From Kitasatospora sp. Root107 (lineage in GTDB: Bacteria; Actinomycetota; Actinomycetes; Streptomycetales; Streptomycetaceae): 61,987 nt of DNA. Below are positions 23,771 through 32,501 of the stretch, in pieces; position 1 is the first letter of the stretch, and each line of letters opens with the position of its first letter. Both the position numbers and the translations under genes were made by a program. The stretch covers positions 1 through 61,987 of the forward strand of contig NZ_LMCT01000021.1 of NCBI RefSeq assembly GCF_001424875.1, read 5' to 3'. Under the pieces are notes generated by a model that searched no databases, was not told the origin of the DNA, and saw only the letters and a program-made list of their open reading frames with translations.

Positions 23771-24914
23771 GCAGGACTCCGGTGAGCTGGTTGGTCCTGT
23801 CTGCGTAGGCGGTGGTGCCAGTTCCGCCGAACCAGCCGAACTGGCCGATGGGCGCGTAGTCGCCGCGATAGGTGCGCACCGCCATCCCGAAGCCCCAGCC
23901 GCCGTTCGACCCCTGGCCGGACGACAGGTGGGCGACGTTGCTGAACATGGCCTCCCGGGCGGCTAGTTGCTCAGGCGAGAGACGGTTGGTGGTCATCAAC
24001 TCGACGGCGGCCCGGGACAAGATCCGTTCACTCCCGTGCATCCCGTGGTTCAGCAGCATCTGGAAGTAGGCGTGGTAGTCGTCGGCGGTGGAGACCAGCC
24101 CGCCGCCGGCGCCCTGGAACGCGGGAGGCACGCTGGACCTTCCCCCTGCCGCCTCGTCCCACACGAGGAACTCGCCGGTCTGCGGGTCGGGCCCGTACAG
24201 CGGCGGCAGTCGGTCGATCTTGCTGGTGGGCACGTGGAAGGCGGTGTCCTTCATCCCCAGCGGATCGAGGATGCGTGTTCGCAGGAACGTCTCCAACGAC
24301 TGTCCCGTGACCCTGGAGACGAGCACACCGACCACCTCGTTGCTGAGGTCGTACTGCCACCGCACTCCGGGCTGGTACTGCAGCGGCAGTTCGCCGAGGC
24401 GGCGCATCCACTCGTCCGGCTCGGGCGCCGGCCCGGATGCCACGCTGTAGTCGAGACGCTCGAAGGTCGCGGCCCTGATCGGGGAAGCCATCGACTCGAA
24501 GTCCACCCCGAGTCCGAACGTGGAGGTCAGCAGGTCCCGTACGGTGATCGGCCGGTGTGCCGGCACGGTGTCGTCCAGGGGTCCGTCGGGCCGCTTCAGC
24601 ACCTGCCGGTTGGCGAGTTCGGGCAGCCACTGGTCCACGGGGTCGTCCAGCCGCAGCCGACACTCGTCGAGCAGGACCATCGCCGCCGCCATCGTGACCG
24701 GCTTGGACGTGGACGCCATCCGGAAGATCGTGTCCCGGCGCATCGGCGCGCCACCGTCATGACGCATCGTCCCGATCGCTTCGACGTGCGTCCGGCCGCC
24801 GCGGCTGACGAGGACGACAAGGCCGGGAATCTTCTTGGACTCGACGTGCTGTGCCAGCACCTCCCGCAGTCGGCGCAGCCCTGCGTCGGAGAAGCCGCTG
24901 CTGCTTGTTCCCAT
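23688..24914 (-). CDS. Serine hydrolase of the class C beta-lactamase/AmpC-like family
   Basis: 408 aa from ATG 24914 (AGGAGA 8 nt upstream). The family's active-site motifs are visible: STSK (S68, K71), YDLSN at 188-192 in place of the YxN motif, and GGTGT near the C-terminus in place of the K/HTG motif. There is no signal peptide, so it is cytoplasmic and more likely an esterase or peptidase of the COG1680 group than a resistance enzyme. It is divergent from a MerR-type regulator gene with a palindrome in the shared promoter region, suggesting it is the regulated target. Substrate is unknown. Confidence 0.8.
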   Translation of the reverse strand: MGTSSSGFSDAGLRRLREVLAQHVESKKIPGLVVLVSRGGRTHVEAIGTMRHDGGAPMRRDTIFRMASTSKPVTMAAAMVLLDECRLRLDDPVDQWLPELANRQVLKRPDGPLDDTVPAHRPITVRDLLTSTFGLGVDFESMASPIRAATFERLDYSVASGPAPEPDEWMRRLGELPLQYQPGVRWQYDLSNEVVGVLVSRVTGQSLETFLRTRILDPLGMKDTAFHVPTSKIDRLPPLYGPDPQTGEFLVWDEAAGGRSSVPPAFQGAGGGLVSTADDYHAYFQMLLNHGMHGSERILSRAAVELMTTNRLSPEQLAAREAMFSNVAHLSSGQGSNGGWGFGMAVRTYRGDYAPIGQFGWFGGTGTTAYADRTNQLTGVLLTQVGLSTPDSPRAMNDFWTTLYQAID

Positions 24915-24999
24915 GATGAATCTCCTGTTCCCGGTGTGGTTCTCACGGCGGCCCTGGTGGCTGCCTGGCCCTTCGAACGGCCATGTGCAGAGCCTGCAG

Positions 25000-25018
25000 C
25001 CTTGACCCAAGGTCAAGG
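25000..25018. promoter_or_regulatory. MerR-type operator between serine hydrolase and MerR genes
   Basis: CCTTGACC (25000-25007) and GGTCAAGG (25011-25018) form a perfect inverted repeat around CAA. A TTGACC with a 19-bp spacing to CTGTAC reads rightwards through the site, the long spacing typical of MerR-controlled promoters. Confidence 0.5.
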
Positions 25019-25207
25019 TCAACCCCCTGTACCGATCAAGGGGTGACCGGCACCGATCGCAGGCGTTGCGGTCCCTCCCGGCAGCAGGGGGTGGGCTGGG
25101 AACTGGTGCGCGCTATCCTCACCCCGGTGATCATCCGGACTTCCCGGCCGTCACCGACGCGGTGCGCGAGACCGCAGCCGCCCACGATCCGGAGGTGCGC
25201 CGAGCCG

Positions 25208-25984
25208 ATGACAGACGGGCTCACGATCGGTCAGGCGGCGGCGTTCGTCGGTGTCACGATCAAAACCGTGCGGCACTATCACCGGCTCGGCCTGGTCGCC
25301 GAGCCGGAACGCGACGGCTCCGGCTACCGCCGTTACCGATCGGACGAGCTGTACCGGCTGGTCCAGGTCCGGACCCTGGCCGCGGCAGGCGTGCCGCTGG
25401 CCGAGATCGGTGACCTGCTCGACGCCGATCCCACGACGTTCGCCGCCACCCTGGACGTCGTCCACCACCAACTCACCGAACGGATCGAAGACCTGATCGC
25501 GCGCCGCGACAGGCTGCACCGTCTCGACCACGGTGACCGCGCCCTGCTGCCCGACCGGGCCTGCGCGGTCTTGGAGCGGCTCGCCGAACTCGGCTTCGGT
25601 CCCGACTACGTGGCCGGTCAGCGGGAGGCTCTGGTGCTGGCCCGGGCACTGGTCCCGGAGATCTTCGACAGCTTCCTGGCCCGGCTCGAACACTCCCTGG
25701 ACGACCCCGAGTCCGTCGAGCTGACCAAGCGCGGTTGGGATGCGAGGGCCTGGGATCCGGACGACCCGCGGATCGAGGAGTTGGCGTCGACACTGGCCGG
25801 CAAACTGCTGACCCAACGGGCGCTGCTGGCGATGCCGACCGGGTTTCAAGACCAGTCCGACGCCGCCGCCCGGTACGCAATGGTCAACCACCACCGGGAA
25901 GACCAGTCACCGTCCATCGCCCGGTTGAACACGCTGGTCGAGGCGAACCTGCGCGCGGCCGGCATCACCGTTCCGAGTCAGTGA
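25208..25984 (+). CDS. MerR-family transcriptional regulator
   Basis: 258 aa from ATG 25208 with GGAGGTG about 11 nt upstream. Residues 4-70 are a MerR winged helix (LTIGQAAAFVGVTIKTVRHY, then HRLGLVAEPERDGSGYRRY). A coiled-coil dimer helix follows (about 85-105), then a roughly 150-residue helical domain like those of effector-binding MerR proteins of actinomycetes. No cysteine triplet for metal binding is seen. It is divergent from the serine hydrolase, and the MerR-like inverted repeat between them is its probable site. The ligand is unknown. Confidence 0.85.
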   Translation: MTDGLTIGQAAAFVGVTIKTVRHYHRLGLVAEPERDGSGYRRYRSDELYRLVQVRTLAAAGVPLAEIGDLLDADPTTFAATLDVVHHQLTERIEDLIARRDRLHRLDHGDRALLPDRACAVLERLAELGFGPDYVAGQREALVLARALVPEIFDSFLARLEHSLDDPESVELTKRGWDARAWDPDDPRIEELASTLAGKLLTQRALLAMPTGFQDQSDAAARYAMVNHHREDQSPSIARLNTLVEANLRAAGITVPSQ

Positions 25985-26584
25985 CGGCCGCCCAGCAGAT
26001 CCGGCACTGCGGCGAGACGCCCGCCTCATCCCGCCGCGTCCGAACCGGGATCTGCCCGGCGGACGGCCACGCGTACAACCATTGACCTGCACGGCCGTCA
26101 CGGATGCCGACGTATGGCATCCCCCGTACAGTCGTGGCGGCCTCACCGCAGATGTGCTGCCACTGCTGGTAGATGACCGCGGCGTGAGCACGAAGCCGAG
26201 CACGCGACGGGGACGGCGAGGGCGGCAATGGCCCAGGCGGAGACTGCGCTGGCCGCCGCCCAGGAGCAGCGCCAGGTCGCGGAGCAGGCGGTGGGCCCGG
26301 CTCGGGGTCGTGCCCAGGCCACTGCCAAGACCGCACGGGCAAAACGGGCCGATACGGAGAACCTGCGTTCTGACGCCCCCTCAGTGCGGTTCGCACCCAC
26401 AGCCTGCGTCGTTGATGTACTGACCCACGGCAAGGGCGTGGTGGCCCGGGCTATGAGGTCAGGTGTCCGGGGTGAGGGCGCGAACTGGCGCCGGACGGCA
26501 CACCCCGTACCAAGGCGAAGAGGCCGGACTAGGTCTTGCAGCCCCTCCTGACAGGCCGTCAGTGGTGGGTCTCATACTCGGTCT
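25985..26584. other. About 600 bp without a supported gene
   Basis: Open frames exist on both strands, including a minus frame ending near 25965 with GMPYVGIRDGRAGQWLYAWP and a plus frame from 26228 with an Ala/Gln-rich start. Neither has a good ribosome binding site. A TGACAGGCCGTCA motif at 26549-26561 belongs to the palindrome set described in the findings. Confidence 0.35.
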
Positions 26585-27043
26585 ATGCCGGAACAAGGGC
26601 TCGATGCCGCCGCCCATTCCCTGCGCGCCTGGCTCAACCGCCAGCGGTTCACCGACCTGTCCACAGCCGAGGTGACGACCTTCTTCACGGACTCGGTGGC
26701 CGACTGGGCTACCGGACTCGGCTACCAGGTCCGGCGGGAGGTCGACTTGCCCACCGCTAGCCGTCTGGGCCGGACCGGCCGCCTCGATCTCCAGCTCCAG
26801 CACCGCTCGGGAAAGGGGCGGCTGATCAGCGTCGAGGTGGACCGGGGGACCAAGTTGTGGTCCCTGGAGAAGCTTGCCCAGGCTGCCGAACTCGGCCACC
26901 TGGCGCTGTGGCTGCGGTGGAGTCGCGCTCCCGTGTCCGTGGCGATCCCGCCCAGTGTCCGGCTCATCCGGGCCCAGGTCAGTCGGTACGACACGCTCAC
27001 TCGGGCGAAGCTCCACTCGCTTCAGCCGGACAACTGCGGGTAG
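26585..27043 (+). CDS. Hypothetical protein, possibly PD-(D/E)xK-like nuclease fold
   Basis: 152 aa from ATG 26585, without a strong ribosome binding site. The N-terminus is helical (HSLRAWLNRQRFTDLSTAEV). Residues 55-85 read GRLDLQLQHRSGKGRLISVE followed by VDRGTKLWSLEKL, a D...ExD-like arrangement on two beta strands that resembles PD-(D/E)xK enzymes such as Vsr- or Holliday-type nucleases. The C-terminus is short. Free-standing proteins of this sort appear in actinomycete accessory DNA; the nuclease reading is inference from pattern only. No neighbour suggests its role. Confidence 0.5.
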   Translation: MPEQGLDAAAHSLRAWLNRQRFTDLSTAEVTTFFTDSVADWATGLGYQVRREVDLPTASRLGRTGRLDLQLQHRSGKGRLISVEVDRGTKLWSLEKLAQAAELGHLALWLRWSRAPVSVAIPPSVRLIRAQVSRYDTLTRAKLHSLQPDNCG

Positions 27044-28109
27044 CAGCCTGCCGGGCCCTGGTCCGGCCTGGACAGGCGCAGCCCGGCTCTGGGGGCGTTC
27101 TGGGCGTTGGTGGGGCTGTGGGGAGCAAATGCTCAAGACCTGTGTATCGGTTACTGGAAATGCGTTACGGCTCTACGCCGCCCCACTGACACTATCCATG
27201 CCTTTCCAGTAACTCGTATAAGCGTGGCGGGGCTGGCGCCTCGCAGCAGCCGCCGGCTGCCTGCCGGCGGCACCACCTGCACTGCCTCGTGCGGGCTACT
27301 CACCGCAGCTGGTGGCGAGCGCCTCCGGTGAAGGGAGCAAAGCCCGCAGGCTGCCGCCGCGTTGATGCGGCCCGCGGTCACGGCGCCGAATCAGTCCTGC
27401 AGGACAGTGGCGGTGCGCGGCTCGCCCTGCCAGGCTCCAGGTCCGCCCGCCAACTACTCACCAGCGCTCGCCGGCCAGCCACGGCCCATGACGGGCTGTT
27501 GCCGGGTCCGGCAAGCACCTCCGGCTGTCGCGCACCGTGAACCCCGCCAAGGCGACGATCACGGGAATCGCCGACAGCATCGCCTGCAACACGGCCCGGC
27601 TCTGGGCAAACACGGAACCTCCACGCGGCCGAGCATCGCCGCCCACCGCCCACCGCCCGCCGCCCGCAGCCCTCCAACCGAGTCCCGCCCGCTCCCCCAC
27701 GGTCAGGTCCCGCCGGATCACCCGGCGCAGCGTCGTCAGGGACGGCGCACCCGTCGTCAGAGCTGGGGCCGGGCGGAGGTACTGGCTGGTTCGGTGCTGG
27801 ACTCGGTGAGAGGCTCCGGGGTTGGTGAGGTGTCGTCAGCTGGGGCAGTCGGCTTGGTGGCGCGGGCGGCGAGTTCGCGCTGGACGGCAGCGACGTTGCC
27901 GCCCCACAGGGCCAGGAGCTGACGGACCTGCGCTGTGACGGTGAACCTCGTCGTGGTCGGGGCCCGGCCACCAGGAGCCCGAACGGTGCTGGCGTCCTGC
28001 TTCGGCTGCGGCCGGCCACCGCCACACCGTCCGCCGCGGACACCTCCAGGCAGGAACAGCCGGGAAACAAAGCCCGCACCCACGGGGCGGGGGGCGGTAG
28101 CCGGGGCGG
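27044..28109. other. About 1.07 kb with repeats and a possible gene tail
   Basis: Holds the inverted repeat at 27150-27213 and, on the minus strand, a frame ending at 27757 with protein-like TTTRFTVTAQVRQLLALWGG then NVAAVQRELAARA, perhaps the C-terminus of a lost gene. I see no complete gene. The rest is GC-rich without a coding signal. Confidence 0.35.
27150..27213. repeat. Inverted repeat GTTACTGGAAA / TTTCCAGTAAC
   Basis: GTTACTGGAAA (27150-27160) and TTTCCAGTAAC (27203-27213) are perfect 11-bp inverted copies 42 bp apart in a locally AT-richer patch. Outer flanks are also partly similar (TATCG and TATACGA-like). It could be a recombination site or an operator pair. Confidence 0.45.
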
Positions 28110-28742
28110 TCAGTGTTCGAGGTCGGCGCGCATGGCGGTGAAGAGGCGGGCAGCATCGGCCGGTGTGGTGCGGGGGAAGAGTGCGACGGCGGCGGTGGTG
28201 GTGTCGGCCCAGCCGCAGATGACGTCGGTGGCGTTGGCGGACTCGGGCAGGCTGAGGCACTCGAGGGATCCGCCGAGCGGGCCGGGCTGGTACGGCTCGG
28301 CGGTGGTGGGAGTGCCGGTGGAGCCGTTCTGCAGGGCGTAGTCGATCAGGCCGCGCCAGAGGTGCTCTCGGCGCTTGCTCGGGTCCTCGGGAACGTTGTC
28401 GACGCCGACGAAAAGGATGCGGCTGCCGGAGGTCTGCCCGGCGCGGTGGTAGTCGGCGACCACCAGGTGCATGTCGTCACGCATCTCACCCGGGTCGACC
28501 GGGACGTCGGACACCGCGTCGGCACCGGTGTCCCTGGTGAGCCCGCCGGCAGTGGCGGCCTCGCCAAGCGTGTGCTTGCCCGAACCGGCGGGCGAGGAGA
28601 AGGACTCTGCGGGCACTGAGGCAAGGGGGGATGCGGCGGACGCGCTGGGGTCGGCTTCGGCCACAGGGTCGCAGGCGGTCAGCGTCAGCGTGGCGGCGAG
28701 GACGACCGTGGTCAGGAAGGTGCGGGGGCCGAGGATGGGCAT
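28110..28742 (-). CDS. Hypothetical secreted lipoprotein
   Basis: 210 aa from ATG 28742. The N-terminus MPILGPRTFLTTVVLAATLT leads to a lipobox LTAC with C24 as the lipidated residue. A low-complexity Ser/Ala/Pro linker follows to about residue 55. The rest is a globular domain with HLVVADYHRAGQ and RILFVGVDNVPEDPSKRREH, then LECLSLPE and VICGWADTTTAAVALFP with two Cys probably bonded. The motif CGWAD plus TTxxVALF recurs in Streptomyces membrane-anchored sensors and lipoproteins of unknown function. It is tethered outside the membrane. Nothing nearby indicates a partner. Confidence 0.7.
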   Translation of the reverse strand: MPILGPRTFLTTVVLAATLTLTACDPVAEADPSASAASPLASVPAESFSSPAGSGKHTLGEAATAGGLTRDTGADAVSDVPVDPGEMRDDMHLVVADYHRAGQTSGSRILFVGVDNVPEDPSKRREHLWRGLIDYALQNGSTGTPTTAEPYQPGPLGGSLECLSLPESANATDVICGWADTTTAAVALFPRTTPADAARLFTAMRADLEH

Positions 28743-28870
28743 GGGCGGAGTCTCCCGGTGGTGTGGCGATCGGCTGGACTGCTGGACTCGACGGCCGCAC
28801 GCTACTGGTTGGAGGGGTGGGCGGGTGACCCGAGCTCAGTTCCCGTACCGCACTGGGACATGGTGGTGAC

Positions 28871-29103
28871 GTGAGCGGAGCAGATCGACAGGCCGGCTTC
28901 GACCTCAGCGATGACTCCGCAACCCGTATGCCACCGAGCTGCCGAGGTTGGCGATGGGTGAGCGGATCGCGGTCTGCGCGGTGGCCGCCTCGATGCCCGT
29001 CTTGGTGCTGAACGAGCTGGAGCGCGAGCTGCCCGCCCTCGCCGCCACGGCGAACGCGGCCACCACCGCCGGGCTCGGAGCCGCCGGCACCGACCCGCAG
29101 TAG
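28871..29103 (+). pseudogene. Frameshifted small gene
   Basis: GTG 28871 opens SGADRQAGFDLSDDSATR, after which the frame degenerates. One base over, from about 28921, the reading NPYATELPRLAMGERIAVCA continues with AASMPVLVLNELERELPAL and ends at 29103. The two parts fit as one small protein of about 77 aa, so a frameshift near 28915 is likely. Translation from an internal ATG (28960) would give 47 residues. Family is unknown. Confidence 0.4.
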
Positions 29104-29138
29104 CCGCTCAACCCGTCGCCGTGTCCTGCGGAGGGAAG

Positions 29139-29232
29139 GCACGGTGACGGGCCGTCAGAGGGAAATTCCGGGCCCCGGTGCGGAGCGAAGAGCGCACCAC
29201 CGGGCCACGGCCGGGGCAGCGGCCCGGCGACG
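29139..29232 (+). repeat. Dispersed repeat, copy 1
   Basis: Begins GCACGGTGACGGGCCGTCAG and includes GCGCACCACCGGGCCACG and GCCCGGCGACG. It is similar to 32502-32587 in the same orientation over its length with small gaps. The first part holds the palindromic TGACGGGCCGTCA. Confidence 0.6.
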
Positions 29233-29303
29233 CCCTGGCGGCAGAGCCGGCGGCAGGGGCTCAGTGCCAGACGGTGTTCAAGTTCCAGCCACCGTCTGCG
29301 GGC

Positions 29304-29750
29304 TCAGGCGAGGGCGGTGGCCAGCAGGGCGAAGGCGGCGACGATGACGGCGACGCGGCCGTAGTGGTAGCGGTCCCAGCGGTCGCTCTGCTCCCTCCAG
29401 TCCGCGGGCCGGTTCTCGGGGGTCCACGTCTTGCTCCGGTTGTTGATCGGGACGAGCAGCAGGATCGACATGGCCACGCTGAGGACCAGCAGCCCGGCGG
29501 CGGTGACGACCAGGCCGGCGCCGGGGCGGTGCCATCCGGCTATGGCCCACACGGTGCTCAGGGCGAGGGAGGTGAAGTACCAGACCGGCATCAGGGCGCC
29601 GAGCATCCGGCCCCCGTGGGCGCGGCCGAGCTGGTAGCTGTCTTCAGGCAGTGCGCCGAGGATCCGGTTGACGACGAAGGCGACCGAGAACTCCACCCCC
29701 ACCATCAGGCCGACGACCACGACGGTGAACACCTCGAGTGCGTTGAGCAT
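29304..29750 (-). CDS. DUF1772-like four-helix membrane protein
   Basis: 148 aa from ATG 29750. Four hydrophobic helices are visible (about 5-30, 52-72, 80-103 and 129-147) with VEFSVAFVVNRILGALPEDS after the first and a soluble loop NNRSKTWTPENRPADWREQS before the last. This is the layout of the DUF1772/anthrone oxygenase-like membrane family. Some members oxidise aromatic polyketides; most are uncharacterised. It is divergent from a TetR regulator with operators between, so it is probably the TetR target, induced by a small molecule. Confidence 0.75.
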   Translation of the reverse strand: MLNALEVFTVVVVGLMVGVEFSVAFVVNRILGALPEDSYQLGRAHGGRMLGALMPVWYFTSLALSTVWAIAGWHRPGAGLVVTAAGLLVLSVAMSILLLVPINNRSKTWTPENRPADWREQSDRWDRYHYGRVAVIVAAFALLATALA

Positions 29751-29766
29751 GATGACCCCTCCTGGG

Positions 29767-29832
29767 ATCTAGCGCTGCTAGATGACGTGGTAACGCTAGC
29801 TCTACTGACGCTCTCTTGTCTAGCACTGCTAG
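29767..29832. promoter_or_regulatory. Two CTAGC-n3-GCTAG operator copies in the TetR/DUF1772 promoter
   Basis: ATCTAGCGCTGCTAGAT (29767-29783) and CTAGCACTGCTAG (29820-29832) are palindromes with the same CTAGC-3 nt-GCTAG core; a half-similar GCTAGC lies between. The second copy sits 9 nt upstream of the tetR start. Paired operators between divergent genes are usual for TetR autoregulation. Confidence 0.7.
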
Positions 29833-29841
29833 GATCGGGTC

Positions 29842-30420
29842 ATGTCGGTACAGGAACGCAAGGAACGCGAACGGGCGGCCCGCGAACGCCTCATCGTGGC
29901 AACAGCCCGCGAACTCGCCGAGCAGCAGGGCTGGGACGCGGTCACCACCCGCCGGCTCGCCGAGCGCATCGAGTACAGCCAGCCCGTCCTCTACAGCCAC
30001 TTCCGCGGCAAACGCGAGATCATCGGCGCCGTCGCCCTCGACGGCGCCACGGAGCTGGCCGCGGCGCTGCGGGCCGCGACCGCCGCCGCAGACGGCCCGC
30101 GCGAGCGGGTGTACGCCCTCGCCCGCGCCTACCTCGACTACGCCGAGCGCCACCCGGCGGTCTACGACGCCATCTTCCAGCTCGACGGCGGCCTCCCGTA
30201 CGCGCAGGAGGACACCCCTGCGCCACTGAAGGACGCCTTCGCCGCCCTCCTGGAGTCCCTCGGCGAGGTCGCCGGGGACGGCGTGCACCCGGGACTGTTC
30301 ACCGAGACGTTCTGGGCGGCCCTGCACGGACTGGCCACCCTGACCCGGGCAGGACGGCTCCCGCCACAGCACACCGAATGGAGGCTGGAACTCCTGGTGA
30401 ACCGGCTCGCCGTGCTCTGA
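29842..30420 (+). CDS. TetR-family transcriptional repressor
   Basis: 192 aa from ATG 29842. Residues 15-60 form the TetR helix-turn-helix (RLIVATARELAEQQGWDAVT, then TRRLAERIEYSQPVLYSHFR). The rest is the all-helical ligand and dimerisation domain (YALARAYLDYAERHPAVYDA). A close match to the CTAGC-n3-GCTAG palindromes in the adjacent promoter region suggests it represses itself and the divergent DUF1772 gene. The ligand is not predictable. Confidence 0.85.
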   Translation: MSVQERKERERAARERLIVATARELAEQQGWDAVTTRRLAERIEYSQPVLYSHFRGKREIIGAVALDGATELAAALRAATAAADGPRERVYALARAYLDYAERHPAVYDAIFQLDGGLPYAQEDTPAPLKDAFAALLESLGEVAGDGVHPGLFTETFWAALHGLATLTRAGRLPPQHTEWRLELLVNRLAVL

Positions 30421-30873
30421 CACACATTGGGACGGACGGGCAGCCGAAGGCCTTCCGGCCCGGCTGCCTGCCCGCCTACGCATCCCCGCCCCCGACACGA
30501 CCCCGAACCCGCCCTGGTCAAAGTCCGATGAGACGAAGCCCGACCGTCAAACCTCGCTGAGACGGGTCGCCCCGGAGCAGCAGCCCGGCGGGCAACGGCC
30601 AGGACAAGGCCGCGGCCTGACGGACCGCCACCTCACCCGGCGTGCCCGCCGCCTCCTCGCGCCTTCGGCCGCGTCGCCGATGCGTGCCGCCCCGTCCGGC
30701 GAGGTACGAGCAGCGGCGGGCAGGCGGAGCGGCGCGGCAGGCGGAGTACGTGAGCCCCGGCGCAAGGGCTCGGCCAGGGCCTCCTCGAGGCTGGCGACGT
30801 ACGGGGGCGGGGCCGCACACCGCAGCCGCAGTGGTGGTGAAGAGCCAGCCGGTGCCGACTCGTTGAGCGTGGG
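30421..30873. other. Gap of about 450 bp without a supported gene
   Basis: Downstream of tetR and downstream of the convergent secreted-protein gene. Only low-complexity Arg/Pro/Ala frames are present. No clear hairpin terminator was noticed. Confidence 0.35.
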
Positions 30874-31512
30874 TCAGCAGTCGTCGGGCTCCAGGGCACC
30901 GAGGGCGCCGGGGAGGATCGGGGCGACGGTGTGGGGCACGTCGGTGTTCACCGCGTAGCCCTGGCCCCCGAGCGTGTTGGAGAAGTGATACTGCAGGTGC
31001 GGGTCGGCGACCAGCGGCTTCACCAGCGAGACGAACTGGTAGGCGTCCGTGTGCCCGGCCGCCTGCAGAATGCTGTAAGCCTCGGTCGGCTCCATGGTGA
31101 CCGGCGGGATGATCGGCAGGACTCCGCCCCACCGCTGCGCGTTCGTCGTCATGCCGGAGATCGTGCCGTCGAGATCAGCCAGCACATCCACGCTGCCGAC
31201 TGCGCCCTCGGCGGAGTTGTTGATCACGAACTCCCAGTGGGTCACATCCGTCATCACGGTGGTGGGGCCGGTCGGCGACTCACCGCTGGCCAGCATGAGC
31301 GTGGTCACCGAGGGGTACTGTGCCTGCACCTCTGCCATGACCTTGCTCGTGAGCTGTGCCAGCGTCAGCTGGCAGGCCGCAACAGCCGCCCGGCCGGACG
31401 AGGGTGCCGTCCCGGACGGCCCGGCGGCGTGGGCAACGCTCACCCCTCCTGTACCCAGCACCGCGAGGCTGACGGCGGCGACGACGCTGACGAGACCGTT
31501 TCGAACTCTCAC
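30874..31512 (-). CDS. Secreted protein of unknown function
   Basis: 212 aa from GTG 31512, with GGAGGATC about 7 nt upstream. A Sec signal peptide (VRVRNGLVSVVAAVSLAVLG, cleavage at about AHA-AG) is followed by a mature domain of about 180 residues: LTLAQLTSKVMAEVQAQYPS, TVMTDVTHWEFVINNSAEGA and MEPTEAYSILQAAGHTDAYQ. The alpha/beta repeat pattern resembles small exported proteins of Streptomyces, possibly PepSY-like or pilin-like folds, but I cannot name it. Single Cys residues at both ends of the mature chain could pair. Confidence 0.65.
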   Translation of the reverse strand: MRVRNGLVSVVAAVSLAVLGTGGVSVAHAAGPSGTAPSSGRAAVAACQLTLAQLTSKVMAEVQAQYPSVTTLMLASGESPTGPTTVMTDVTHWEFVINNSAEGAVGSVDVLADLDGTISGMTTNAQRWGGVLPIIPPVTMEPTEAYSILQAAGHTDAYQFVSLVKPLVADPHLQYHFSNTLGGQGYAVNTDVPHTVAPILPGALGALEPDDC

Positions 31513-31778
31513 TGCAGATCCTCCATGACGATGTCGGTGCCCCCAGACGCAGTGTCGATCACGCAGATCGTCCCGGCTCGCTCACGAGGCATCCGGTGGA
31601 ACAAGGAGGTCGAACGTGCTCGGACAGGACGAGGGTGGCGCTGCTCCGCCACGTCGTCGCACACCTGGCCGGCGTCTCGCCGGCCCGGGCGCAGCCGGCT
31701 GCCCGGCCACGGGGTGGGCCGGCGTGACGGGCCCTCAGGCGGTGCCGGGCAGGGCGTGGCAGGTGCACTGTTGCAGGA

Positions 31779-32321
31779 CTAGCCCTGGTGCCACAGTTGC
31801 GCCGAGAGGTGGTGCTGGAGCGGTTGGCCGACTGCCGCGAGGTCGTGGACGAAAGTGAGCGTGCCGTCGCCGGCCAGGGTGTAGCACCGACGTGTGGCGC
31901 TGACCTCTTTGGCCGTGGGCGCGAGCGCCACCTGGTGGGTGGCGAGGTCGACTGCGGTGCCGTCCGCCCGGCCGACCAGGATCTCCGCGATGCCGGTGGG
32001 TTGGGTGATCAGGGCCTCCACCCTGCCGTCAGGCTGGAGCCGCCACCAGCCGCTCTCCCGGGCCGACGGGCGCAGCGGCACATTGTCGGCGTCGAGCAGC
32101 CAGGCCCGGGTCTCGTAGTGGAGGAAAGGCCGGCCGTCGTGGCTGAAGGTGATCTCCTGCGCGTAGGTGAACTCGCCGGCGAGCGTCGGGTACCCGCCGC
32201 GTCCCCGGCCGCGCCAGGTTCCCAGGAGCCCGAGCACCGGTTTCAGCAGTGCGTGCGGCGCGGGCGCCTCGTCCGGTCGGTGGGCGTCGGGGTACGGGTG
32301 CTCCGGTGCGAGGTCGAACAC
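31779..32321 (-). CDS. Nitrobindin-like (FABP-like, DUF1794) heme protein
   Basis: 180 aa from ATG 32321. The N-terminal motif GTWRGRGRGGYP (34-45) is the signature of the nitrobindin/THAP4-like beta-barrel family, and the C-terminal HHLSAQLW (H170, H171) holds the heme-ligating His. The middle has the antiparallel strands expected for a ten-stranded barrel (EITFSHDGRPFLHYETRAWL). Nitrobindins bind ferric heme and isomerise peroxynitrite to nitrate. The gene stands alone. Family is secure; the heme role is by homology. Confidence 0.8.
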   Translation of the reverse strand: MFDLAPEHPYPDAHRPDEAPAPHALLKPVLGLLGTWRGRGRGGYPTLAGEFTYAQEITFSHDGRPFLHYETRAWLLDADNVPLRPSARESGWWRLQPDGRVEALITQPTGIAEILVGRADGTAVDLATHQVALAPTAKEVSATRRCYTLAGDGTLTFVHDLAAVGQPLQHHLSAQLWHQG

Positions 32322-32501
32322 TGTGCGCGCTCCTCAAGTGGGGTCTGCGGTCCGGCCTGCTGACGGTCCGGGTGGTTTTGGAAGCCTAGGCCTCCCAGTC
32401 CACACGGTGACACCAGCAATGATCGAAGGTGAACTACAGCCGGGCACAGCACAGCCCCGGCAAGCGACACGGGCGGTGAAGTCCGTAGCGCCCCAGCGAA
32501 A

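Noticed and set aside
23688..24914. Antibiotic-resistance beta-lactamase
   Set aside because: SxxK is present but there is no signal peptide and the other motifs are variant; more likely an esterase/peptidase of the same fold.
30421..30873. A minus-strand frame with a Leu-rich tail
   Set aside because: Its last 30 residues look plausible, but there is no start, no ribosome binding site and the upstream part is antisense to the secreted-protein region.
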